Below, in pieces: positions 55,710 to 64,000 of a DNA stretch of 64,000 nt. The stretch lies in assembly GCF_035917995.1 (NCBI RefSeq), contig NZ_CP109131.1, positions 1 through 64,000 of the forward strand. Reading direction: 5' to 3'. This DNA is from Streptosporangium sp. NBC_01755. Its GTDB lineage: Bacteria > Actinomycetota > Actinomycetes > Streptosporangiales > Streptosporangiaceae. Positions within the stretch are counted from its first letter, which is position 1, and each line of letters opens with the position of its first letter. The translations under genes and the position numbers were made by a program. The notes under the pieces were generated by a model. It was not told the DNA's origin. It saw only the letters and a program-made list of their open reading frames with translations, and did not search any database.

Positions 55710-56492
55710 CTGCTCTACGCGCGTATCGCCGGGTACGGCTTCCGCCGCCACTCCACCTACCGCGCCGCCGCCATCGCCGGAGCCTTCACCAACACCGTCT
55801 TCGGCATCCTCCGCGCCTACGTCCTGATCGCCCTCTGGCAGGCCCGCCCCGGCCTCGCCGGATACGACCTCGCCGACGCCGTCACCTTCTGCTTCCTCAG
55901 CCAGGCCTTCATCGGCCCGATGCAGGTCTTCGGCGGCGGCCTGGAGCTCTCCGAACGCGTACGCAGCGGAGACGTGGCCCTGGACCTGGTCCGCCCCGCG
56001 TCCCTGCAGATGTGGAGCCTCGCCGACGATCTCGGCCGGGCCGCCTACCTCCTCCTGCTGCGCAGCCTGCCTCCGACGGCCATCGGCGCCATGCTGTTCG
56101 GCCTCGTCGTGCCGGTCGACCCGATGACCTGGGTGTCGTTCACCGCCGGCCTCGGCCTCGGGGTGGTCGTCAGCTTCGCCCTGCGCTATCTGGTCGCACT
56201 GTCCGCCTGCTGGGTGGTCGACGACCGGGGCGTGCAGTCGCTGTCGCTGGTGACAACGCTCTTCTTCAGCGGCATGGTCCTGCCACTCAACCTCTTCCCC
56301 GGCTGGCTCGGCACCCTGGCCGAGGCGCTCCCCTGGTCGGCCATGGTCCAGGTCCCCGCCGACCTCTACCTCGGCAAGCGAGAGGTCCTGGAGGCCCTGG
56401 GGTTCCAGGCCGCCTGGGCGGTGGCGCTGCTGATCCTGGGAGCCCTGGCCACCGGCGCCGCCCGCAGAAAGGTCGTGATCCAGGGTGGGTGA
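55710..56492 (+). CDS. ABC-2 type permease, first subunit, probable CTG start
   Basis: A 260-residue membrane protein of the COG4587 permease family: LYARIAGYGFRRHSTYRAA at the N-terminus, GGGLELSERVRSGDVALDLV, and six hydrophobic segments. The conserved frame continues upstream of the first ATG (55920), which would lose the first two helices. The only codon fitting an RBS is CTG at 55710, 8 bases after GGGAGG. With the next two genes it forms a complete exporter, and the length then equals the sister permease. Substrate unknown. Confidence 0.8.
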   Translation: MLYARIAGYGFRRHSTYRAAAIAGAFTNTVFGILRAYVLIALWQARPGLAGYDLADAVTFCFLSQAFIGPMQVFGGGLELSERVRSGDVALDLVRPASLQMWSLADDLGRAAYLLLLRSLPPTAIGAMLFGLVVPVDPMTWVSFTAGLGLGVVVSFALRYLVALSACWVVDDRGVQSLSLVTTLFFSGMVLPLNLFPGWLGTLAEALPWSAMVQVPADLYLGKREVLEALGFQAAWAVALLILGALATGAARRKVVIQGG

Positions 56493-56525
56493 CGACGCGC
56501 GGAAGGCTGCCGGGCGGGACAGCCG

Positions 56526-57314
56526 ATGGTGAGGACGTACCTCCTGCTGGCCTGGACCTGGCTACGAGCCTCGGCACAGTACCCGGGGCCGCTGATCATG
56601 ATGCTGCTGGGTTCGTTCGCGGTCAACGCGCTGGACGTGGCGGCGATCTGGGTGATCTTCGAGCACACCGGGTCACTGGGCGGCTTCGGCCTGGCCGAGG
56701 TGATGTTCCTGTACGGCACCGCCGGCCTGTCCTTCGCCCTGGCCGACATGCTCTTCGGCAACGTCGACCGGCTCAGCCAGCACATCAGGAGCGGCAGCTT
56801 CGACACCATGCTGATCCGTCCGGCGAGCGCGTTCACGCAGATGGCCGTCGACCGCTTCAGCGTGCACCGCTTCGGCAGGACGGCACAGGCCGCCGTCGTG
56901 CTCGCCGTCGCGCTACCCCGGCTCGGCCTCGACCAGGGCAGGATCTGGATGATCCCGCTGATGGTCCTGTGCGGGATCGTCATCTTCGCCTCGGTCTTCA
57001 CCCTTGGCAGGGCCATGCAGTTCCTGCTGATCAACGCCCCCGAGGTGGCCAACGCCTTCACCTACGGCGGCAGCACCCTCACCCAGTACCCGCTGAGCGT
57101 CTACGGCTCCGAACTCGTCAAGGGCGTCACCTTCGTCGTACCGCTGGCGTTCGTGAACTGGCAGCCCGCACTGTTCGTGCTCGACCGTGAGGACCCCTTC
57201 GGCCTGCCGTACTGGCTCCGCTTCGCCTCGCCCCTGGCGGCCGTCGCCCTGGCCGCCCTCGCCGCCCTCGCCTGGCGGACGGGCATCCGCCGCTACCGCT
57301 CGACGGGGAGTTGA
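56526..57314 (+). CDS. ABC-2 type permease, second subunit
   Basis: A 262-residue membrane protein of the COG3694 family with six hydrophobic segments and the RSGSFDTMLIRPAS region that matches the RSGDVALDLVRPAS of the first subunit. It starts 33 bases after the first permease and ends 3 bases before the ATPase. The three genes make one operon and probably a heterodimeric exporter. Confidence 0.88.
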   Translation: MVRTYLLLAWTWLRASAQYPGPLIMMLLGSFAVNALDVAAIWVIFEHTGSLGGFGLAEVMFLYGTAGLSFALADMLFGNVDRLSQHIRSGSFDTMLIRPASAFTQMAVDRFSVHRFGRTAQAAVVLAVALPRLGLDQGRIWMIPLMVLCGIVIFASVFTLGRAMQFLLINAPEVANAFTYGGSTLTQYPLSVYGSELVKGVTFVVPLAFVNWQPALFVLDREDPFGLPYWLRFASPLAAVALAALAALAWRTGIRRYRSTGS

Positions 57315-57317
57315 CAC

Positions 57318-58067
57318 ATGATCGAAGTTGACCGGGTCGGCCGCTCGTTCACCGCGGGCCGCCGCAGGGCCAGAAAGACCGTGCACGCCGTACGGGATCT
57401 GTCGTTCAGCGTGAAGGCCGGGGAGTTCGTCGGCTACCTCGGCCCCAACGGCGCGGGCAAGTCCACCACCATCAAGATGCTCACCGGCATCCTGGCGCCG
57501 ACCTCCGGCAGCATCCGGGTGGCCGGGCTCGACCCGACGCGCCGCCGCACCGCGCTGGCGCGCAGGATCGGGGTGGTGTTCGGCCAGCGGACGACCCTGT
57601 GGTGGGATCTGCCGCTGCGGGACAGTTTTGAACTGATCCGACACCTTTACAAAGTAGATCGGTCGGATTTCCGGCGGCGGCTGGCCGAGTTGACCGAACT
57701 CCTCGGCCTCGACGGCTTCATGGGCACTCCGGTCCGCCAGCTCAGCCTCGGCCAGCGCATGCGCGGCGACATCACCGCCGCGCTCCTGCACGATCCAGCC
57801 GTGCTGGTGCTCGACGAGCCCACGATCGGCCTGGACGTGGTCAGCAAGGTCGCCATGCGCGACTTCCTGCTCCGCCTCAACGCCGAGCGCGGCACCACGG
57901 TCCTGCTCACCACCCACGATCTGGGCGACATCGAGAAGCTCTGCCGCCGCGTCATGCTGATCGACCACGGCAGCCTGGCCTTCGACGGCACCCTCGACGA
58001 GCTGCGCGCCACCGCCCCCGAGGAGAACTCCATGGAGGACGTGGTCGCCCGCCTGTACTCCGGCTGA
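57318..58067 (+). CDS. ABC transporter ATP-binding protein
   Basis: A 249-residue nucleotide-binding subunit: Walker A GPNGAGKST, a Q loop around VFGQRTTLWW, signature LSLGQRMRGD (with Leu-Ser-Leu-Gly-Gln), Walker B VLVLDEP and the H loop TTHDLGDIE. The family (COG4586) goes with the two permeases just upstream. Confidence 0.93.
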   Translation: MIEVDRVGRSFTAGRRRARKTVHAVRDLSFSVKAGEFVGYLGPNGAGKSTTIKMLTGILAPTSGSIRVAGLDPTRRRTALARRIGVVFGQRTTLWWDLPLRDSFELIRHLYKVDRSDFRRRLAELTELLGLDGFMGTPVRQLSLGQRMRGDITAALLHDPAVLVLDEPTIGLDVVSKVAMRDFLLRLNAERGTTVLLTTHDLGDIEKLCRRVMLIDHGSLAFDGTLDELRATAPEENSMEDVVARLYSG

Positions 58068-58146
58068 TCCTCAAGGCCCGAGTCCTCAAGGCCCGAGCAG
58101 GCCGGTGGCCGGGGGCTCAGCGATAGTCCCGCTCTCCGGACTCCTC

Positions 58147-58590
58147 CTACTCCTCCTCGTCCCGGAACCGCGGCGCCCAGCGGGATGGCATCAGCACCGG
58201 CAGGAACAGCAGAACGCCGAGGAGGGCATAGACACCGGTGGTCAGCAGCAGGCCCATGCCGCGCCCCGCCTGCAGGAGCAGCCGATGGAAGGCGGGGTCG
58301 TCGGGAATCAGGCCCATGGCGCGCCTGACGTCCAGGGCGTACACCACGGTCCAGGCGAGCAGCACCATCGACGGGACGAAGGTGGCCAGCGGGGAGACGC
58401 GGCCGGCGACCACCAGGCCGACCAGGAGGCCGATGGCGGCCATCACGCCGAGTGCGATCCAGATCTTCGAGTCGCTCTCCGCGGGAAGGGGCACCAGGCT
58501 CGCCCCCGCCTCCTGCACCGCCCAACCGGCGCCGAAGAGCAGCACCGCTGCCATAACCAATCCGACAAGCACCCCAGAAACGTGCCGCAT
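58147..58590 (-). CDS. Four-helix membrane protein, unknown function
   Basis: A 147-residue protein with four hydrophobic segments (VLVGLVMAAVLLFGAGWAV; IALGVMAAIGLLVGLVVAG; FVPSMVLLAWTVVYAL; LLLTTGVYALLGVLLFLPVL) and an acidic C-terminus RDEEE. ATG at 58590 has GAGG 8 bases upstream and is preferred over the GTG three codons before. No family is recognised; similar proteins are common in Streptosporangiaceae-type genomes (impression only). Confidence 0.6.
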   Translation of the reverse strand: MRHVSGVLVGLVMAAVLLFGAGWAVQEAGASLVPLPAESDSKIWIALGVMAAIGLLVGLVVAGRVSPLATFVPSMVLLAWTVVYALDVRRAMGLIPDDPAFHRLLLQAGRGMGLLLTTGVYALLGVLLFLPVLMPSRWAPRFRDEEE

Positions 58591-58694
58591 CCCTACCACC
58601 TCGGATTGAAGGATCTGTCAGGATCGCGGCAACCATAGCGACAAAAATCTTAAAACGGCAGACATCGCAGAGGCGTGAGAGCATATGGGGCACC

Positions 58695-59249
58695 ATGCGC
58701 GCCCGCCTCCCATTACGCCTCATGCGCGCGGCCGCCTTCTCGGCCGTCTGCGTGACGCTCGCCGTCCTCGGCCACGTGGTCGCGGGCGGTTCCGGGCCGG
58801 AGCCGTGGGCGGTGGCGGGCGGCGGGGCCGCGGTCATGGCGATCAGCGTGCTACTCGCCGGGCGCGAGCGGTCCACCGTGGCGATCAGCACCGGGCTGTC
58901 GGTCCTGCAACTGTCCCTGCACGAGTTGTTCCTCCTGGGCGACGCCGCGGGGATTCCAGTGGCCCCGCACCCGCACGTCAGGGGGCTGGGCGAGAGTCTC
59001 GGCATGCTCCTCGCGCACCTCACCGCGACGCTGGTCACCGGATGGTGGCTGGCCCGCGGCGAGACCGCCCTGTGGGCGCTGCTCCGCTCGGCCCGGCACC
59101 GCCTCGGCGCGATGTTCCGGCTGCTGCCGCTCCCGGCTGAGGCCCCGGCTCCGCCGCGCTCCCCCCGTACCCCGGTCACGCCCGTCTTCGCGCGTGCCGT
59201 CCTCCGTCACTCCGTCAGCCGGCGCGGTCCTCCACTCCCCGCCGCCTGA
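58695..59249 (+). CDS. Integral membrane protein beside YcnI
   Basis: A 184-residue protein with about four hydrophobic segments and scattered His (LHELFLL, APHPHVRG, LAHLTATL). The C-terminal 50 residues are Pro/Arg-rich. It precedes the YcnI gene by 43 bases on the same strand, a common arrangement in actinomycetes. A role in copper handling is possible by association only. Confidence 0.6.
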   Translation: MRARLPLRLMRAAAFSAVCVTLAVLGHVVAGGSGPEPWAVAGGGAAVMAISVLLAGRERSTVAISTGLSVLQLSLHELFLLGDAAGIPVAPHPHVRGLGESLGMLLAHLTATLVTGWWLARGETALWALLRSARHRLGAMFRLLPLPAEAPAPPRSPRTPVTPVFARAVLRHSVSRRGPPLPAA

Positions 59250-59292
59250 CCCATCCCCCCGAAATCATGAAATCCCGAAGTGGAGAACTCCC

Positions 59293-60033
59293 ATGCCGCT
59301 TTTCCATGCCCGCCGCCTGGTCACCGTCGCCGCCGGTGTCACCGCCCTCACTCTCGGTCTCGCCCTGCCCGTTCTCGCGCACGTCACCATCAATCCCAAC
59401 AGCGCCCAGCAGGGCGGCTTCACCAAGGTCGCCTTCCGGGTCCCGAACGAGCGTGACGACGCCTCGACGACCAAGCTGGAGGTGACTTTCCCCGTCGACC
59501 ACCCGCTGGCGTTCGTCTCGGTCAAGCCGGTACCCGGGTGGAAGGTCAAGGTGCTGGAGGGCAAGCTGCCCAAACCGGTCACCACCGAGTACGGCGAGCT
59601 CACCGAGGCGGTCACGAAGGTCGTCTGGTCGGGTGGGCGGATCGAGCCCGGCCAGTTCCAGGAGTTCGAGGTGTCCATGGGCAAGCTGCCCACCGACACC
59701 GACCAGCTCGTCTTCCCCACCACCCAGACCTACACCGGTGGTGAGGTCGTCAAGTGGGCGGACGAGCCCAAGGCCGACGGTTCCGAGGTCGAACGGCCGG
59801 CCCCGGTGCTGAAGCTCACCCCCGCCTCCGCCGAGGGTGACGGTCACGACGCCTCCGCCTCCGCGACGCCGTCGGCCGTCGCCGCACCGGCCGCGCCGTC
59901 GGTGGCCCCCGCCTCCTCCTCCGAGGGCTCGGACGGAACCGCCCGCCTGCTCGGCGGGGCCGGCCTGGTGCTCGGGCTGGTCGGGACCGTGGTCGGCGCC
60001 CTCGGCCTGCGCCGCGGCGGCCGCGCCTCCTGA
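59293..60033 (+). CDS. ycnI: YcnI-family (DUF1775) copper-associated membrane-anchored protein
   Basis: A 246-residue protein: signal peptide (VAAGVTALTLGLALPVLA) cleaved before HVTINPNSAQQGG, where the N-terminal His binds copper in the family, then the YcnI beta-sandwich with PGWKVKV, WSGGRIEPGQFQEF and TYTGGEVVKWADEP. A Ala/Ser/Pro linker and a C-terminal membrane helix (LVLGLVGTVVGALGL) anchor it. ATG at 59293 follows GGAG. It is thought to act in periplasmic or cell-wall copper trafficking. Confidence 0.9.
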   Translation: MPLFHARRLVTVAAGVTALTLGLALPVLAHVTINPNSAQQGGFTKVAFRVPNERDDASTTKLEVTFPVDHPLAFVSVKPVPGWKVKVLEGKLPKPVTTEYGELTEAVTKVVWSGGRIEPGQFQEFEVSMGKLPTDTDQLVFPTTQTYTGGEVVKWADEPKADGSEVERPAPVLKLTPASAEGDGHDASASATPSAVAAPAAPSVAPASSSEGSDGTARLLGGAGLVLGLVGTVVGALGLRRGGRAS

Positions 60034-60041
60034 TCCTGTGC

Positions 60042-60078
60042 GAGCCGGCCCCGGAAAGGACCTTTCCGGGGCCGGCTC
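60042..60078. terminator. Bidirectional hairpin between ycnI and the ABC permease
   Basis: An almost perfect 37-bp palindrome: GAGCCGGCCCCGGAAAGG, one base, then its complement. It lies between two convergent genes and has no U tract on either side. It should stop both transcripts. Confidence 0.8.
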
Positions 60079-60124
60079 ACCGTGAGACCACTGCGCCTTC
60101 GAGCGCGCCCGTCGGGGCAGGAGC

Positions 60125-61132
60125 TCAGGCGGTGATGTCCTTGCCGGTGAAGCGGGCCCAGGCGATGGAGCAGAAGACGGCGGCGTAGGCGGCGAAGACC
60201 AGCAGGCCCTGCCCCATGTCACCGGTGGCCACCGGGTCCCGCAGGACGCCGTCGAAGCCGTTCCACCACTCGGTGAGCAGGTACGGCTGGATCGCGGACA
60301 GCTGCGGAACGGCCCCCAGGACCTGGGCCACGATGACGACGACCACTGTCGCGGCGATGGCTCCGACGGACACCTCGGTCAGGGTCGACATGGCCAGCGC
60401 GACGGCGGCGAGGGCGGCCATGCCCGCGGTGACGTACAGCACGACGACGCCGATCCGCAGCAGCCCGTCGAGGAACGGGATCGTCCCTCCGGACAACAGC
60501 GTGATCGGGCCCGCCGGGAACAGCACCAGGCCGGTCAGGAGCGCGGACAGCGCCACCGCGGTGACGGCGGCCAGGCAGAAGACGACCACACCCGCGTACT
60601 TGACAGCCAGCAGGCGGGTCCGGCCCACCGGGGCCACGAGCAGGTAGCGCAACGTGCCGATGCCCGCCTCCCCGGCGATCGAGTCTCCGGCGACGACCGC
60701 GACGGAGACCGGCAGCAGGAGCTGCACCAGGAGCGAGAGCGCGGCGAAGGTGAGGAACAGCCCGTTCCCGGTGATCTGTTCGAAGATCGCCGGACCGCCG
60801 CCTCCGCCGGTTCCGGCGAACATCCGCAGTGCGATGCCGATCAGTACCGGGATCACGGTGAGCACCGCGAGCATGGCGAGGTTCCTGGGCCGCCGGAATG
60901 TCATGCCGATCTCCGAGCCGAGCAGCCGCAGCCACGCCCTGGGGGCGCTCACCGCCCGCCGCGCAGGAATCGGGCCTCCGGCCGCGTGCCCACCCGCCGC
61001 CATGGCCGGGCCCGGCACTGAGCCCGGTGCGGAGCCCGGTGCGGAGCCCGCCGCCGGGGACGGAGCATGGTCAGGGCTGGCGTGTACGGCGTTCTCGGTG
61101 AACACGGCTTCCTTCCCGCTAACCGTCGACAT
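60125..61132 (-). CDS. ABC-2 type permease
   Basis: A 335-residue membrane protein. A Pro/Ala/Gly-rich cytoplasmic start (about 60 residues, with APGSAPGSVPGP) precedes six hydrophobic segments; AGEAGIGTLRYLLVAPVGR between helices is the ABC-2 coupling region. It overlaps the ATPase gene by 14 bases. The three-gene unit with the ATPase and lipoprotein probably forms an export system, substrate unknown. Confidence 0.85.
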   Translation of the reverse strand: MSTVSGKEAVFTENAVHASPDHAPSPAAGSAPGSAPGSVPGPAMAAGGHAAGGPIPARRAVSAPRAWLRLLGSEIGMTFRRPRNLAMLAVLTVIPVLIGIALRMFAGTGGGGGPAIFEQITGNGLFLTFAALSLLVQLLLPVSVAVVAGDSIAGEAGIGTLRYLLVAPVGRTRLLAVKYAGVVVFCLAAVTAVALSALLTGLVLFPAGPITLLSGGTIPFLDGLLRIGVVVLYVTAGMAALAAVALAMSTLTEVSVGAIAATVVVVIVAQVLGAVPQLSAIQPYLLTEWWNGFDGVLRDPVATGDMGQGLLVFAAYAAVFCSIAWARFTGKDITA

Positions 61133-62147
61133 CGAATCCCTCCCCGGTCAGGCCGACGAACACGTCCTCGAGACTTGGCCGCTGGACGGCCAGGCCGCGG
61201 ACGGCGACCCCGCCTGTGACCAGGGCCGCGCATACGCGCTCCGGCAGGACGGCTCCCAGCGCCGCGCTGACGCCGCCGTCACCGAGACGGACCTCCGGCA
61301 GGCCGAGCCCGGCGAGCACGGCCGCCGCCGTCGCGGTGTCGGGGGTCTCCACCCGGATCCTGACCGTCTCCGAGGCTCGCAGGTCGGCGATGGGTCCCTG
61401 CGCGACCAGCCGCCCGGTCCGCATGACCGCGACGTGGGAGCACATCTGCTCCACCTCGGCCAGCAGGTGGGAGGAGACGAAAACGGTGGTCCCCTCGGCG
61501 GCTATCTCCTTGACCAGGCCGCGTACCTCGCGGGTGCCCTGCGGGTCCAGCCCGTTGGTCGGCTCGTCGAGGATCAACAGCTCTCTGGGGCCGAGCAGCG
61601 TGGCGGCGATGGCCAGCCGCTGGCGCATGCCGAGCGAGTAGGCCCGATAGCGTTTGCCCGCCGCGGCGGCCAGGCCCACCCGTTCCAGGGCGAGTCCGAT
61701 CCTGGCCGAGACGGTGCGCGGGTCGGCCGACGGGTCGGCGGCGTCGTAGCGGCGCAGGTTCGCCTCACCCGACAGGTAGGGGTAGAAGGCCGGCCCCTCG
61801 ACCAGTGCCCCCACCCTCGACAGCACGCCGCCCACCCCGCCCGGCATCGATGTGCCGAGCAGTCGCCACTCGCCCGCCGTCGGCACCACCAGGCCGAGCA
61901 GCATGCGGATGGTGGTGGTCTTGCCCGAACCGTTGGGGCCCAGGAAGCCGAACACCGACCCGCTGGGCACGGCGAGGTCGAGGGCGTCCACGGCCACCTG
62001 CCCGCTCCCGAACCGCTTGGTCAGCCCACTGGTGACGATGGAGAGCTCCGCACCGGGCGTCTCTCGCCGGGCACCGCCCCCCGGATCCCCGAGGTGGGAT
62101 CCGGGGGCGTCCATCGCCGGCCCGGCGTCTGTCGGCGTCCGGCTCAT
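61119..62147 (-). CDS. ABC transporter ATP-binding protein
   Basis: A 342-residue ATPase: Walker A GPNGSGKTTT, signature YSLGMRQRLAIA, Walker B LLILDEPTNG, H loop SSHLLAEVEQ, with a C-terminal extension typical of DrrA/CcmA-type exporters. ATG at 62147 overlaps the stop of the upstream gene (ATGA), which is preferred over a longer open frame. Confidence 0.92.
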   Translation of the reverse strand: MSRTPTDAGPAMDAPGSHLGDPGGGARRETPGAELSIVTSGLTKRFGSGQVAVDALDLAVPSGSVFGFLGPNGSGKTTTIRMLLGLVVPTAGEWRLLGTSMPGGVGGVLSRVGALVEGPAFYPYLSGEANLRRYDAADPSADPRTVSARIGLALERVGLAAAAGKRYRAYSLGMRQRLAIAATLLGPRELLILDEPTNGLDPQGTREVRGLVKEIAAEGTTVFVSSHLLAEVEQMCSHVAVMRTGRLVAQGPIADLRASETVRIRVETPDTATAAAVLAGLGLPEVRLGDGGVSAALGAVLPERVCAALVTGGVAVRGLAVQRPSLEDVFVGLTGEGFDVDG

Positions 62148-63334
62148 TTTCGACCGGCCGCCTCGGACAGCTTCTCCGGGGTGACGGCGCCGACCAGCAG
62201 GCGGCCGTCGTCGGTCAGCAGCGCGGAGAGCAGCTTGGTCTGGATGACCTTGCCGCTGCCCCACGTCCCGCTGATCGGCTTGGCCGACTTCAGCAGGGCG
62301 TCGCCGATCGCGCCGATGTCCTGTCCCGCGGCTTCCCCGCCCTGGCCCGGCGCCCCGCCCTGTCCCGGTGCCCCGCCCGTGAGCTCCCGCTCGGAGACGG
62401 GGAGCACCGCGACCGTGGTCCAGCCGTCGCCGACGGTGCTGACCTCGCCCTTGAGCTTCTGCGCGTCTTCGAGCCCCTCGTCCTGCACCGGTTTCTGCTC
62501 CTTGAGGATCTCGCCGATCGACGTCTCCTCGACCTTGGCGCCCGCGGGCGGGGTGAAGGTGAAGTTCTCCGCGGCGGGCGGGGAGAACGTGACCGAGGTG
62601 AAGCCGACCTCGAAGGCGGGCTCGGCCGCGCTCCTGGCGTAGACCTGGACCCGCAGCGGGACCAGGGTCTCCCCGTCCAGCGCCAGCTTGACCTCCTTGA
62701 TCAGGGACGAGGTGTCCTTGGGCGCGAACGCGAGCTGGTAGGCAGCGCGGTCGGCGACCTTCTCGGTGTTGCTCACGCTGACCACGGTGTCGGCGCCGAC
62801 CCGCTGCAGCAGCTGCTGGGCGAGCTGCTGCGGCGTGGTCGCCGTGGGCAGCGCCTCGTGGGCGCGGGCCGCCCCCTCACCCTGCTCCCCGCCCTCGACC
62901 TTGACGCGGGTGGCCTTGTTCTCGTCGCTCTGCCACAGCCAGACCTGGTCGCCGTTGGTGATCAGGTTGGTCTCGCTCATCCGGCCGGGGAGGGCGAAGC
63001 GGACCTTGCCCGCTCCTCCGTACCAGACCTTGAGCTCGTGCGAGCCCGCGAGCAGGGCGGCGGGTGAGGATCCGCCCATGCCAGAGACCTCCGGCAGTCC
63101 GGGGATCCCGAGCGAGGCGGTCTGCATGACGGTGCCCGACATGGGTTTCAACCCGGTCCGGCCTGCCTGGGCCGCACTCGCGAGCAGTTGCTCGGCGGTA
63201 CGCTCGGGCAGGATGGGATCCCCCTGGACAGCTGCGATGACCGGCCCGGCTCCGATGGCTCCGGCGATCACCGCGACCGCGGCGACCGGCACGGCCCATC
63301 TCACCGTGCGTCCGCGTCTCGCTCGTTCTGACAT
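62144..63334 (-). CDS. Exported LolA/LppX-like protein
   Basis: A 396-residue exported protein: basic N-terminus and hydrophobic segment (WAVPVAAVAVIAGAIGAG), then a LolA-like fold (TAEQLLASAA, SGTVMQTASLG, VWYGGAGKVRFAL, LITNGDQVWLWQSDENKAT). No lipobox Cys is seen, so it is secreted or anchored by the N-terminal helix. Proteins of this fold bind lipids or hydrophobic ligands. It is coupled to the ATPase, so it may hand over the exporter's substrate. Confidence 0.8.
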   Translation of the reverse strand: MSERARRGRTVRWAVPVAAVAVIAGAIGAGPVIAAVQGDPILPERTAEQLLASAAQAGRTGLKPMSGTVMQTASLGIPGLPEVSGMGGSSPAALLAGSHELKVWYGGAGKVRFALPGRMSETNLITNGDQVWLWQSDENKATRVKVEGGEQGEGAARAHEALPTATTPQQLAQQLLQRVGADTVVSVSNTEKVADRAAYQLAFAPKDTSSLIKEVKLALDGETLVPLRVQVYARSAAEPAFEVGFTSVTFSPPAAENFTFTPPAGAKVEETSIGEILKEQKPVQDEGLEDAQKLKGEVSTVGDGWTTVAVLPVSERELTGGAPGQGGAPGQGGEAAGQDIGAIGDALLKSAKPISGTWGSGKVIQTKLLSALLTDDGRLLVGAVTPEKLSEAAGRK

Positions 63335-63412
63335 CTCATTCCTCCACGGTATGCCGTCGATCCCGGTAAGCAGCAGCCTGCTGGACGGCTCCTGTGCCGA
63401 GGCTGAGACAGT

Positions 63413-63448
63413 CTGAGAGGACTCACAGGATTCTCAGCCGCCTCTCAG
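63413..63448. promoter_or_regulatory. Inverted repeat CTGAGAGG-20-CCTCTCAG before the response regulator
   Basis: The arms lie at 63413-63420 and 63441-63448, with a further TTCTCAG between, 50 bases before the response regulator start and 80 bases from the exported-protein start. The repeated CTCAG/CTGAG elements look like an operator for an OmpR-family protein controlling both directions, which is inference. Confidence 0.4.
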
Positions 63449-63497
63449 GCCGGGTGGTCGAGGATGGGGACGTTCGAGGTGAGGGAAGAGGTGGATC

Positions 63498-64000
63498 ATG
63501 CGGGTTCTCGTCGTGGAGGACGAGCGGCGGATGGCCGCGGCCCTGCGGCGGGGGTTGCAGGCCGAGGGGTTCGTGGTCGACCTCGCGCACGACGGGGAGG
63601 ACGGCCTCCACCAGGCCAGGCACGGCGAGTACGACGTGATGGTGCTGGACATCATGTTGCCCAGGATCTCCGGCTACAACGTCTGCAAGCAGCTGCGGGC
63701 GGAGGAGAACTGGGTGCCGATCCTGATGCTGTCGGCCAAGGACGGCGAGTACGACATGGCCGACGGGCTCGACCTCGGCGCCGACGACTACCTGACCAAG
63801 CCGTTCTCGTACGTGGTGCTGGTGGCCAGGCTGAGGGCGCTGCTGCGGCGCGGCGCGCACCGGCGCCCGTCCGTGCTGAGGGCCGGGGACCTGGCACTGG
63901 ATCCGGCGCGGCGGCGCGTCACCAGGGGCGAGACGCCGGTGGAGCTGACGCCCAGGGAGTTCGCGCTGCTGGAGTTCCTGATCCGCCACCACGACGAGGT
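63498..64000 (+). CDS. OmpR/PhoB-family response regulator (cut by window edge)
   Basis: The frame is open from ATG 63498 to the right edge (167 codons). The receiver domain has EDERRM acidic residues, the phospho-acceptor Asp in VMVLDIMLP, SAKD and the Lys in YLTKPFSY; the winged-helix domain begins with GDLALDPARRRV and ELTPREFALLEFL. It is divergent from the exported-protein/ABC operon, its likely target. A sensor kinase probably follows outside the window. Confidence 0.93.
   Translation, partial: MRVLVVEDERRMAAALRRGLQAEGFVVDLAHDGEDGLHQARHGEYDVMVLDIMLPRISGYNVCKQLRAEENWVPILMLSAKDGEYDMADGLDLGADDYLTKPFSYVVLVARLRALLRRGAHRRPSVLRAGDLALDPARRRVTRGETPVELTPREFALLEFLIRHHDE

Noticed and set aside
55710-58067. 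Three-gene ABC exporter as the exporter of the cluster product
   Set aside because: It is separated from the cluster by more than 12 kb of housekeeping-type genes, and nothing in the sequence links the two.

Overview
The window reads as high-GC actinomycete chromosome. An actinobacterial integration host factor (mIHF type), a RamB/isocitrate lyase pair, a GpgS-like glucosyl-3-phosphoglycerate synthase and G/C-ending codons throughout all point that way. A Streptosporangiaceae-like host is my guess, not a demonstrated fact.

Positions 1 to about 42.8 kb form one hybrid biosynthetic gene cluster that continues past the left edge. On the minus strand, read right to left, are: a 29-codon small ORF; an SbnA-like PLP enzyme (2,3-diaminopropionate pathway); NRPS2 (23293-37072, C-A-PCP x4 plus a terminal C, broken by a 2-base loss in a C tract at 28879-28883); NRPS1 (6591-22868, C-A-PCP x5 plus TE); and a highly reducing type II PKS cassette made of ACP, KS, a hydrolase/double-hotdog fusion, CLF, two dehydratase-like hotdog proteins, a ketoreductase and the start of an acyl-CoA dehydrogenase. 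On the plus strand (38.4-42.8 kb) lies a second, partly eroded cassette: a TetR-like remnant, MbtH, ACP, KS, CLF, a dehydratase with an internal deletion, a ketoreductase stub and a DsbA-fold isomerase. Both NRPSs begin with a starter-type C domain (EntF-like, acyl-accepting). All nine adenylation pockets carry Glu at the position equivalent to 278 of GrsA. With the SbnA-like enzyme this suggests an assembly line that puts polyene-type acyl chains on runs of diamino acids (Dap or Dab), perhaps in two acylated halves joined by the orphan C domain at the end of NRPS2. I recognise no known product.

Several signs show the cluster is decaying or being rearranged: three nearly identical 3.1-kb modules in NRPS2, a pocket with Asp235 replaced by Val, NRPS2 ending where an A domain should start and running into an unrelated coding remnant, a ghost gene with a 65-bp duplication between NRPS1 and the ACP, and truncated KR/DH copies.

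Positions 42.9-64 kb look like ordinary chromosome: GpgS, a degenerate CHAT-fold protein, RamB divergent from isocitrate lyase with a perfect 20-bp palindrome at the ramB start, mIHF, HU, a GntR/UTRA regulator lacking its 5' end, a SnoaL-like protein, a membrane Ser/Thr kinase, an HSL-type hydrolase, a three-gene ABC exporter whose first permease appears to start with CTG, a YcnI-type copper protein, and an ABC exporter/lipoprotein set divergent from an OmpR-type response regulator cut by the right edge. I saw no tRNA, rRNA, CRISPR array, transposase or phage integrase.
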